Positions 1 through 5,434 of a stretch of DNA of 5,434 nucleotides are shown here, piece by piece. The stretch's first letter is position 1. The number at the start of each line of letters is the position of its first letter. Origin of the DNA: Oscillospiraceae bacterium (lineage in GTDB: Bacteria > Bacillota > Clostridia > Oscillospirales > Oscillospiraceae); the NCBI GenBank assembly GCA_016296565.1, contig JAEDJB010000120.1, positions 1 through 5,434 of the forward strand. Direction: 5' to 3'. Both the position numbers and the translations under genes were made by a program. The notes beneath the pieces are model-generated. The model was not told the origin of the DNA and ran no database searches. It worked only from the letters and a program-made list of their open reading frames with translations.

Positions 1-1527
1 ACCAAGCCCCTGGCCTACCTGGCCCTGTGCGTGCACTGGTTCAACCCGGTGCTTTGGCTGGCTTTCCGGCTTTTCTGCCGGGACGTGGAGTCCGCCTGCG
101 ACCAGGCGGTGATCCGGGACTTTGACCGGGAGAAAACCGCCGGGTACGCCGCCGCCCTGCTCCACCTGGGCCGCCGCCGGACCCTGCCCCAGGCGGTCCC
201 CCTGGCCTTCGGGGAGGAGGACGCCAAGGGGCGCATCCGCCACGTGCTGGACTACAAGCACCCCCGGGTGCTGGTGCTTCTGGGGGCGGTGGTGGTGTGC
301 GCCATCGCCGCCGTGGTGATCCTGGCCAACCCCACCCAGCAGGGGGAGCAGCTGGAGGGGGTGGCCGTGACCCGGTGCTACGCGGTGGAAAACGGCCTGG
401 CCGTGGACCTGCCGGAGGATCTGCGCACCCGCCTCACCGCGCTGCTGGCAGACCACGGCCACGAAAGCTACGCCGCCCTGGACAGCTACTCGCCCACGGA
501 GGGAACTCTGGTGCTGAACAACTCCCTGCAGGGGGCCACCCAGGCCAGCGGCACCGCCTTTTACTTTGACCCGGCGGAGATGACCCTCACCCGGGTGAAC
601 CACGACGGCTACTCCGCCACCCGGAAGCAGGCCTCCCTGAAGGACACCCTGGCCCAGGACCCGGAGTACCTGACCTGGAAGACAGACCTGGAGACCTACC
701 TGACCACCGGCCGGGCGGACACCCTGTACGCCTTAAAGACCCCCTACATCGGGTCCATCCCCGCCTGCGGAGCCATCCTCCAGGAGCTGAACGTGGGGGA
801 GACCCTGGGGGCCTACACCATCGAACTGCAAACGGACACAGAGCCCTACGGCATCACCCTGCACACGGACCGGTCCTTCGGCGCGTTCCATGCGGAACGA
901 AACGCCTATCTGGACTATATTAACCAGGTGGGCTGGCTCTTCCTGGCCCTGGTGGACAACGCCGGGCGCTTCACCGTCACCTATGACGACGGCAGCCACA
1001 CGGTCGCCGCTTACGACGAGCTGAAAGACCTCTCCCTGGAATCCTTCCGGCTCTTTTATACGAGCCACACCCCCGTCTCCCCCGTGCGGGACTTCCCCCG
1101 GTCCTTCGTGCCGGTGAAAACCCTGTACGTCTACCCCGGCGGCACGGAGCTGGCGGAGGCGGCGGAGGCAGACGGCGGCTGCTTCTTTGAGGGGGGCACC
1201 ATTACCATCTCCCAGGACCGGTTCTCGGCCCATCTGACCAACCCCCTCTCCTCCACCTATTCGGAGGAGGCGGTCTATGACAGCCCGGTATATGACCACC
1301 AGAGCGGCCTGCCCTCCCTGGTGACCCGGGAGGGAGAGACCCTGACCCTGCCTCTCTCCACCTCCCTGGACTATATCCGGGTTCTGGCGCGGACCGGGGA
1401 CGGGGAGACGGAATCCACCGGCTACAGCCTCTACCAGACCGACCAGGGGTATTTCCTCAGCCACCACGTCCAGACCGATGGGGGGCTGATGCTGGAATAT
1501 CTGGTGCAGATGGAACCGGCTGGGTAA
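1..1527 (+). CDS. M56-family (BlaR1/MecR1-like) membrane zinc peptidase with DUF4825-like extracytoplasmic region, 5'-truncated
   Basis: The frame is open from base 1, so the gene enters from the left edge; 508 codons are visible before TAA at 1525-1527. A GTG at 31 is an internal valine, not a credible start. Seen: a hydrophobic stretch with HWFNPVLWLAF (about codons 4-25), then RDVESACD (codons 27-34), the acidic/CD motif that follows HEXXH in M56 peptidases and should include the third zinc ligand (Glu codon 30). A cytoplasmic linker with PLAFGE and KGRI follows, then one strong transmembrane helix (codons 90-109, nt 268-327). The remaining roughly 400 residues should lie outside the cell. 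Codons about 241-335 (KTPYIG, IELQTDTEPYGITLH, WLFLALVDN) resemble DUF4825; the last 170 residues are unrecognised. In BlaR1/MecR1, ligand sensing activates a cytoplasmic protease that relieves BlaI/MecI repression. That role is inferred here: HEXXH and any repressor gene are off-window, and no penicillin-binding SxxK/KTG sensor was recognised. Confidence 0.86.
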   Translation, partial: TKPLAYLALCVHWFNPVLWLAFRLFCRDVESACDQAVIRDFDREKTAGYAAALLHLGRRRTLPQAVPLAFGEEDAKGRIRHVLDYKHPRVLVLLGAVVVCAIAAVVILANPTQQGEQLEGVAVTRCYAVENGLAVDLPEDLRTRLTALLADHGHESYAALDSYSPTEGTLVLNNSLQGATQASGTAFYFDPAEMTLTRVNHDGYSATRKQASLKDTLAQDPEYLTWKTDLETYLTTGRADTLYALKTPYIGSIPACGAILQELNVGETLGAYTIELQTDTEPYGITLHTDRSFGAFHAERNAYLDYINQVGWLFLALVDNAGRFTVTYDDGSHTVAAYDELKDLSLESFRLFYTSHTPVSPVRDFPRSFVPVKTLYVYPGGTELAEAAEADGGCFFEGGTITISQDRFSAHLTNPLSSTYSEEAVYDSPVYDHQSGLPSLVTREGETLTLPLSTSLDYIRVLARTGDGETESTGYSLYQTDQGYFLSHHVQTDGGLMLEYLVQMEPAG

Positions 1528-1534
1528 CGGCATG

Positions 1535-1573
1535 AAAAAAACAGACCTTCCGATGATCGGAAGGTCTGTTTTT
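1535..1573. terminator. Bidirectional intrinsic terminator between convergent genes
   Basis: A perfect inverted repeat has 13-nt arms CAGACCTTCCGAT (1542-1554) and ATCGGAAGGTCTG (1556-1568) around a single G at 1555. Flanking A and T runs extend the match to 18 nt per arm (1537-1573). In RNA the tip would open to a loop of a few bases. Rightward transcripts get a five-T tail (1569-1573), and leftward transcripts get a seven-U tail from the A run at 1535-1541. The stem begins 14 nt after the stop of the M56 gene and a few bases after the stop of the leftward MBL gene, which is the right place to terminate both. Confidence 0.9.
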
Positions 1574-1579
1574 GCGTTG

Positions 1580-2539
1580 TTACCGGAACTGTCCTGTCTT
1601 GGGCAGCACGGCTTCCTCCCGGGCCTTGGCCTTGGCAAAGGAGGCGGCGGTGCGGCGGTAGCGGATCTGGTTGTCCTCGATGCAGGCCTCCAGGTGCCCC
1701 AGGCCCCGGAGGTAGTTGATGTAGGCCAGGCTGGCCTCCTCAAAGTAGGCCATGTCCCGGATGTCCCCCGCGTCAATCTTGTAGGTCCGGCAGATGGCCG
1801 AGGCCAGCCGCTTGGGGGTGGTGTAGTCATCCACCAGATCCAGCAGGTCCAGCATCCGCTGGGCCAGGAACCGGGCCTCCATGTCCACCAGGGGCAGGAT
1901 CTCGTCGTACACCCCGTAGTGGGCCACCACATACTTGTCCGCCGGCACCGTGCGCACCAGCCGCATGGAGTCCAGGTACTCCTGCATGGAGAAGGCGTAG
2001 GGGAACTTGGAGTGGTGGAGGGTCCGGCCGGTCATCATGGCGTCCCCCAGGTACAGCACGTTGTCCGGGGTGCCGATGCAGATGTGGTCCGGGGTGTGGC
2101 CGGGGGTGGAGAGGATGGTGAACTGCGCTCCACAGAAGTCGATGGTCTTCTCCCCGGGGAGGATGATCCGGTCGGCCAGCATGGGGGTGTCCTTCAGGGC
2201 GGGGGACTGGCGCACATCCCCCTGGGAGAGCAGGTAGTTGGTGGCGTTCAGAGCCAGGTAGGAGAACTGATGCCCCGCCTCCCCCAGGGACATGGCCACC
2301 TGGGTGCCGTACTTCTCCTGGAGAAAGGCGTTGTTTCCCATGTGGTCGATGTGGGCGTGGCTGCAGATCACCCCGGCCGGGAAGAGATGATAGTCCTGCA
2401 GCGCCTGCTCCAGCTCCTCCCGCTGCTCGGCAAGACCGGTGTCCAGCAAAACGCAGCGGTTCTCGTCCAGCCGGTAAAGGGGGATCAGCTCCCAGCTTTT
2501 CAGCACCCAGGTGCTGCCTTTGACCTGTTCCAGTTCCAT
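1580..2539 (-). CDS. MBL-fold metallo-hydrolase, 319 aa, distal copy of a tandem pair
   Basis: A metallo-beta-lactamase-fold enzyme, expected to be a cytoplasmic metal-dependent hydrolase; no signal peptide or membrane helix is seen. The full ligand set is present: HAHIDH (His61, His63, Asp65, His66), TPGHTPDH (His148), YLGDAM (Asp166) and VVAHYG (His207). VLLDTG near residue 33 is the usual strand before the metal loop. Residues from about 229 to 285 look helical and end in YINYLRGLGHLE, which resembles a winged helix. A basic tail of about 35 residues follows. The start ATG (2537-2539) is preceded by GGGAGGA with a 6-nt gap. The gene lies 21 nt after the neighbouring MBL gene and ends just before the shared terminator. 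The two proteins align without gaps through residue 207. The substrate cannot be assigned; glyoxalase II-like, lactonase-like or LACTB2-like RNA-cleaving activities are all conceivable. Fold and metal sites are confident; function is not. Confidence 0.9.
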   Translation of the reverse strand: MELEQVKGSTWVLKSWELIPLYRLDENRCVLLDTGLAEQREELEQALQDYHLFPAGVICSHAHIDHMGNNAFLQEKYGTQVAMSLGEAGHQFSYLALNATNYLLSQGDVRQSPALKDTPMLADRIILPGEKTIDFCGAQFTILSTPGHTPDHICIGTPDNVLYLGDAMMTGRTLHHSKFPYAFSMQEYLDSMRLVRTVPADKYVVAHYGVYDEILPLVDMEARFLAQRMLDLLDLVDDYTTPKRLASAICRTYKIDAGDIRDMAYFEEASLAYINYLRGLGHLEACIEDNQIRYRRTAASFAKAKAREEAVLPKTGQFR

Positions 2540-2545
2540 ATTGCG

Positions 2546-2552
2546 TCCTCCC
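2546..2552 (-). promoter_or_regulatory. Ribosome binding site of the distal MBL gene
   Basis: On the minus strand this reads GGGAGGA, 6 nt before the ATG at 2539. It lies within the 21-nt gap after the upstream MBL stop codon. It fixes the start and implies independent translation initiation within the operon. Confidence 0.8.
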
Positions 2553-2560
2553 TTTTTTCT

Positions 2561-3472
2561 TTATGGATGGCGGACCTTCCCGGGCTGCACGGCAGGCGCG
2601 CCGTCCAGTTCAATGAGCTCCAGCTCTCCCCTGTCCACCAGGTATTCCAGGTAGGGGCGGATGTACCGCTCCAGGTGCTGGGCCCGGATGGGGTGGCCCA
2701 CGGAGAGGTTCATTTGGGTCACCACGGCGGCGTAAAAATCGCTGTATGTCATGGGACCGGTGACCAGGTCCCGGCAGGAGGCCAGCTGGCCCAGAATATG
2801 GCGGCGGTTCTTCTCCGCCAGGTCCCGGACGGAGCCATACACCACCCCCTTGTGGCAGAAGATGTAGGCGTCGCAGGTCAGCCCCGCCATCTTCTCCTTG
2901 CTTTCCAGGTCGTCGGCCATGTCAAAGACGAAGGGGACCATGGCTTCCGCCAGCACGTCCTCGGTCATGAGGGCGTCCCCGGCAAAGCACACGTTGTCCG
3001 GGGTGATGACGCAGATATGGTCCGGGGAATGGCCGGGGGTGCGGACGATGCCGAACCTGGCCCCGCAGAAGTCGATCTCCTCCTCCCCGAAGGCGATCAC
3101 CCGGTCGATGGGGCCGATGAGGGCCTGGAGCCGGGGCGTTTCCCGCACCAGACCCATGGTGAAGTTAAAGAGATGGTTTTTCAGGCTTTGCTCGCAGCGG
3201 ACGATGTCCGCCTCCAGCTGGGGCAGGCAGGTTTTGGCCCCGTAGGTTTTGCGGAAATACTGGGCGCTCTCCTGGTGGTCGTAGTGCATGTGGGTGCCGA
3301 TCACCCCCACGGGGGTGAGGCCGGCTTCCAGCAGGGCCTGCTCCACCGCCGGCCGCAGCTTGCCGCTGCCCGGGTCCAGCAGGACGCAGGTCTTGCCGTC
3401 CATCACATACAGCCCCACCAGCTGGGGGCCCTCCAGGACCCAGGTATTGCCTTTTACGTTGGTAAGGTGCAT
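2561..3472 (-). CDS. MBL-fold metallo-hydrolase, 303 aa, proximal copy of a tandem pair
   Basis: A paralogue of the adjacent downstream gene, with the same metallo-beta-lactamase layout and the same residue numbers: HMHYDH (His61, His63, Asp65, His66), TPGHSPDH (His148), FAGDAL (Asp166) and FCHKG (His207). By my count 33 of the first 69 residues are identical between the two. After the HxHxDH motif it reads QES, whereas the partner has the more usual MGN. The region after Asp166 that helps form the active-site entrance also differs (EDVLAEAMVPF against GRTLHHSKFPY). The C-terminal 80 or so residues, ending in YLEYLVDRGELE, look like a winged helix. The protein is cysteine-rich (for example Cys29, 82, 93, 136, 154, 162, 200 and 206). 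No signal peptide or transmembrane segment is seen. ATG at 3470-3472 is preceded by AAGGAG. The gene starts 43 nt after mnmG with no visible promoter, so it is probably co-transcribed with it. The substrate is unknown. Confidence 0.9.
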   Translation of the reverse strand: MHLTNVKGNTWVLEGPQLVGLYVMDGKTCVLLDPGSGKLRPAVEQALLEAGLTPVGVIGTHMHYDHQESAQYFRKTYGAKTCLPQLEADIVRCEQSLKNHLFNFTMGLVRETPRLQALIGPIDRVIAFGEEEIDFCGARFGIVRTPGHSPDHICVITPDNVCFAGDALMTEDVLAEAMVPFVFDMADDLESKEKMAGLTCDAYIFCHKGVVYGSVRDLAEKNRRHILGQLASCRDLVTGPMTYSDFYAAVVTQMNLSVGHPIRAQHLERYIRPYLEYLVDRGELELIELDGAPAVQPGKVRHP

Positions 3473-3481
3473 GGTGTGGTT

Positions 3482-3487
3482 CTCCTT
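3482..3487 (-). promoter_or_regulatory. Ribosome binding site of the proximal MBL gene
   Basis: The minus strand reads AAGGAG, 9 nt before the ATG at 3472, inside the 43-nt gap after the mnmG stop codon. I see no convincing -35/-10 pair or hairpin in that gap, which supports read-through from mnmG. Confidence 0.8.
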
Positions 3488-3515
3488 TGGTTCTTGATGC
3501 AGGAACGGCGGGCAG

Positions 3516-5414
3516 TCACCCTTCCGCTCCCCGCTCCAGCTCGATCATCAGCACCGCGATATCCGCCGGGGAGACCCCGGAGATCCGGGAGGCCTGCCCC
3601 AGGTTCAGGGGGCGGATGGCGGAGAGCTTCTGCCGGGCCTCCAGCCGCAGCCCCCCCAGGGCGTTGTAGTCCAGGTCCGGGGGGAGCACCCGGCCCTCCA
3701 GCCGGCGCATCTCCTCCACCTGGCGCTGCTGGCGGGCGATGTAGCCCTCGTACTTGATGGAGATTTCCACCTGCTCGGTGACCTCCCTGGGCAAATCCGG
3801 CCGGTCCGGGTCCACCGGGGCCAGGTCCTCATAGCTGAGCTTAGGCCGGCGGAGCAGGTCCGCCAGGCGGACGCTGTTCTTCACCGGGGGCTCTCCCTTG
3901 GCCTCCAGCAGGGCGCTGAGGGTGGGCGAAGCCGCCGCGCCGCTGTGCTCCAGGCGCTTAATCTCCCGGTCCACCGCCCGGTACTTGTCCAGCACCCGCT
4001 GGTACCGCTCGTCGCTCACAAGACCAATATCGTGGCCCACGGGGCACAGCCGCTGGTCCGCGTTGTCCTGGCGGTGGAGCAGGCGGTACTCCGTCCGGGA
4101 GGTCATCATCCGGTAGGGCTCGTTGGTGCCCTTGGTGACCAAATCGTCAATGAGCACCCCGATGTACCCCTGGCTCCGGTCCAAAATGAGGGGCGGACGG
4201 CCCAGAAGTTTTAAGGCGGCGTTGACCCCCGCCACAAAGCCCTGGACAGCGGCCTCCTCATACCCGGAGGAGCCGTTGAACTGCCCCGCCCCGTAAAGGC
4301 CCGGCACCTTCTTGTGCTCCAGGGTGGGCAGCAGCTCCGTGGGGTCCACGCAGTCGTACTCGATGGCGTAGGCCGCCCGGGTCATCTCCGCGTTTTCCAG
4401 CCCCGGCAGGGTGTGGAGCATCTGGATCTGCACCTCCTCCGGCAGGGAGGAGGAAAAGCCCTGGATGTAGATTTCCTCGGTGTCCAGGCCCATGGGCTCC
4501 AGGAAGAGCTGGTGCCGGGGCTTGTCCGCAAAGCGCACCACCTTGTCCTCGATGGAGGGACAATACCTTGGTCCCACCCCCTCGATGGTTCCCGTAAACA
4601 GGGGGGAGCGGTCCAGGTTGGCCCGGATGATGTCGTGGGTGCGCTGGTTGGTGTAGGTAATATAGCAGCAGGCCCGGTTTTCCCCGGGCTTGTCGTTTTC
4701 AAAGGAAAAGGGGATGGCGTCCTCGTCCCCCACCTGCTGTTCCAGCTGGGAGAAGTCGATGGACCGGCCGTTCACCCGGGGAGGCGTGCCGGTTTTGAAC
4801 CGGCGGAGGGTCAGCCCCGCCTTCTGCAGGCTCCGGGTCAGGGCGTTGGCCCCGAACATGCCGTCGGGACCGCTCTGGCGCACCACCTCCCCCACGATGG
4901 TGGTGCTGCCCAGGTAGGTGCCGGAGCAGATGACGGCGGCCTTCACCCGGTAGATGGCCCCGGTCTCCGTCTGGACCCCGGCCACGGCCCCGTCCTCCAG
5001 GAGCAGGTCGGTGACCTCTCCCTGCTTCACCCACAGGTTCTCCTGGGTTTCCAGGGTGTGCTTCATGATCTGCTGGTAGGCCCGCCGGTCCGCCTGGGCC
5101 CGGAGGGAGTGGACGGCAGGGCCCTTGCCCTTGTTCAGGATGCGGTACTGGATGCAGGCCTTGTCCGCGGCTTTGGCCATCTCGCCCCCCAGGGCGTCCA
5201 GCTCCCGGACCAGGTGGCCCTTGCCGGTGCCGCCGATGGCGGGGTTGCAGGGCATGTTGCCCACCGCGTCCAGATTGATGGTAAAGCACAGGGTCCGCAG
5301 GCCCAGCCGGGCGCAGGCCAGGGCGGCCTCGATCCCCGCGTGGCCGGCGCCCACCACCGCCACGTCGTAGGTTCCGGCCTCATAGGTTCTGATTGTGACA
5401 GTGCGTTCTTCCAT
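3516..5414 (-). CDS. mnmG: tRNA uridine-5-carboxymethylaminomethyl modification enzyme MnmG (GidA)
   Basis: MnmG is the FAD-binding partner of MnmE. Together they install aminomethyl or carboxymethylaminomethyl groups at C5 of wobble uridine 34 in certain tRNAs, using methylene-tetrahydrofolate and NADH, in the cytoplasm. The 632-residue length matches the family (about 620-630). In order: the dinucleotide-binding motif GAGHAG (residues 22-27), CNPAIGGTGKGH with conserved Cys56, KTGTPPR, the first GidA signature GPRYCPSIEDK (281-291) with conserved Cys285, the second signature starting AGQFNG (376-381) and continuing GYEE, and the C-terminal helical MnmE/tRNA-binding region with QVEISIKYEGYIARQ (from 548) and GQASRISGV (606-614). 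No frameshift or missing motif is seen. ATG at 5412-5414 has GGAG 8 nt upstream and no in-frame alternative before the Rossmann motif. mnmE often lies upstream, here off the right edge. The gene immediately downstream is an MBL hydrolase, not rsmG. Confidence 0.98.
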   Translation of the reverse strand: MEERTVTIRTYEAGTYDVAVVGAGHAGIEAALACARLGLRTLCFTINLDAVGNMPCNPAIGGTGKGHLVRELDALGGEMAKAADKACIQYRILNKGKGPAVHSLRAQADRRAYQQIMKHTLETQENLWVKQGEVTDLLLEDGAVAGVQTETGAIYRVKAAVICSGTYLGSTTIVGEVVRQSGPDGMFGANALTRSLQKAGLTLRRFKTGTPPRVNGRSIDFSQLEQQVGDEDAIPFSFENDKPGENRACCYITYTNQRTHDIIRANLDRSPLFTGTIEGVGPRYCPSIEDKVVRFADKPRHQLFLEPMGLDTEEIYIQGFSSSLPEEVQIQMLHTLPGLENAEMTRAAYAIEYDCVDPTELLPTLEHKKVPGLYGAGQFNGSSGYEEAAVQGFVAGVNAALKLLGRPPLILDRSQGYIGVLIDDLVTKGTNEPYRMMTSRTEYRLLHRQDNADQRLCPVGHDIGLVSDERYQRVLDKYRAVDREIKRLEHSGAAASPTLSALLEAKGEPPVKNSVRLADLLRRPKLSYEDLAPVDPDRPDLPREVTEQVEISIKYEGYIARQQRQVEEMRRLEGRVLPPDLDYNALGGLRLEARQKLSAIRPLNLGQASRISGVSPADIAVLMIELERGAEG

Positions 5415-5422
5415 AGTTCGGT

Positions 5423-5426
5423 CTCC
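5423..5426 (-). promoter_or_regulatory. Ribosome binding site of mnmG
   Basis: GGAG on the minus strand lies 8 nt before the ATG at 5414. It supports the start that gives a 21-residue leader before the GxGxxG motif, longer than the roughly 12 residues of E. coli MnmG. Only 20 bases of upstream sequence are visible, so no promoter can be judged. Confidence 0.7.
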
Positions 5427-5434
5427 GTGTGTGG

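Noticed and set aside
31..33. GTG as the start of the M56 gene
   Set aside because: The frame is open upstream to base 1, and the upstream codons (KPLAYLALC) belong to the conserved M56 region preceding HWFNP. No ribosome binding site is present.
733..1932. A 399-codon minus-strand open frame across the end of the distal MBL gene, the terminator and the M56 gene
   Set aside because: It crosses the palindrome, runs antisense to a recognisable M56 protein and is out of frame with the MBL gene. Its composition (W, T, P and R runs, then G, V and Q runs) is typical of shadow frames.
2058..3041. The similar segments in the two MBL genes as a mobile or direct-repeat element
   Set aside because: The similarity lies in frame over the same catalytic region of two paralogous proteins, so it is explained by gene duplication.
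3473..3515. A promoter or terminator between mnmG and the proximal MBL gene
   Set aside because: The 43 bases show a ribosome binding site but no convincing -35/-10 pair and no hairpin with a T run.
1532..3757. A 741-codon open frame on the plus strand, antisense to both MBL genes and the 3' end of mnmG
   Set aside because: Its opposite strand holds two well-supported enzymes with complete motifs. The frame is low-complexity (rich in G, V, H, Q and L), has no ribosome binding site before the ATG, and begins inside the terminator region. It is a by-product of GC-rich third positions.
4699..5289. A 196-codon minus-strand frame inside mnmG
   Set aside because: It overlaps an intact mnmG in another frame and is glycine/proline/arginine-rich with no recognisable motif.

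Overview
The window comes from a GC-rich bacterium whose coding strands nearly always carry G or C at the third codon position. The mix of genes suggests a high-GC clostridial gut commensal of the Oscillospiraceae type: an M56 (BlaR1/MecR1-like) membrane peptidase carrying a DUF4825-like region, strong AGGAG-type ribosome binding sites, and clostridial-looking metallo-beta-lactamase-fold enzymes. The taxonomic placement is an inference from style and was not tested by any search.

Layout. Positions 1-1527 (+) hold the 3' part of an M56-family membrane peptidase gene that is cut by the left edge. A compact palindrome at 1535-1573 separates it from the convergent leftward genes and looks like a terminator for both directions. 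The rest of the window is one leftward gene set, read from right to left: mnmG (5414-3516), a 303-residue MBL-fold hydrolase (3472-2561) and a second, 319-residue MBL-fold hydrolase (2539-1580). The gaps are only 43 and 21 nt, each gene has its own ribosome binding site, and I see no promoter or terminator in the gaps. The three genes are therefore probably co-transcribed and end at the shared terminator.

Function. MnmG is the FAD-dependent partner of MnmE in wobble-uridine (U34) tRNA modification. It appears intact, with both family signature regions and the two conserved cysteines. The two MBL-fold proteins are clear tandem paralogues: their metal-ligand residues fall at identical residue numbers (61, 63, 65, 66, 148, 166, 207), and their C-terminal tails also resemble each other and look like a winged helix. 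Their substrate is unknown. The M56 protein is probably a signal-transducing zinc protease with a large extracytoplasmic C-terminal region. Its HEXXH motif and any BlaI-type repressor partner would lie beyond the left edge.

Most notable points. A diverged pair of MBL-fold enzymes directly follows mnmG, where many Firmicutes carry rsmG. The M56 peptidase has a DUF4825-like extracytoplasmic region in place of a penicillin-binding sensor. No RNA genes, CRISPR arrays, insertion sequences or gene-free stretches over 300 bases were seen.
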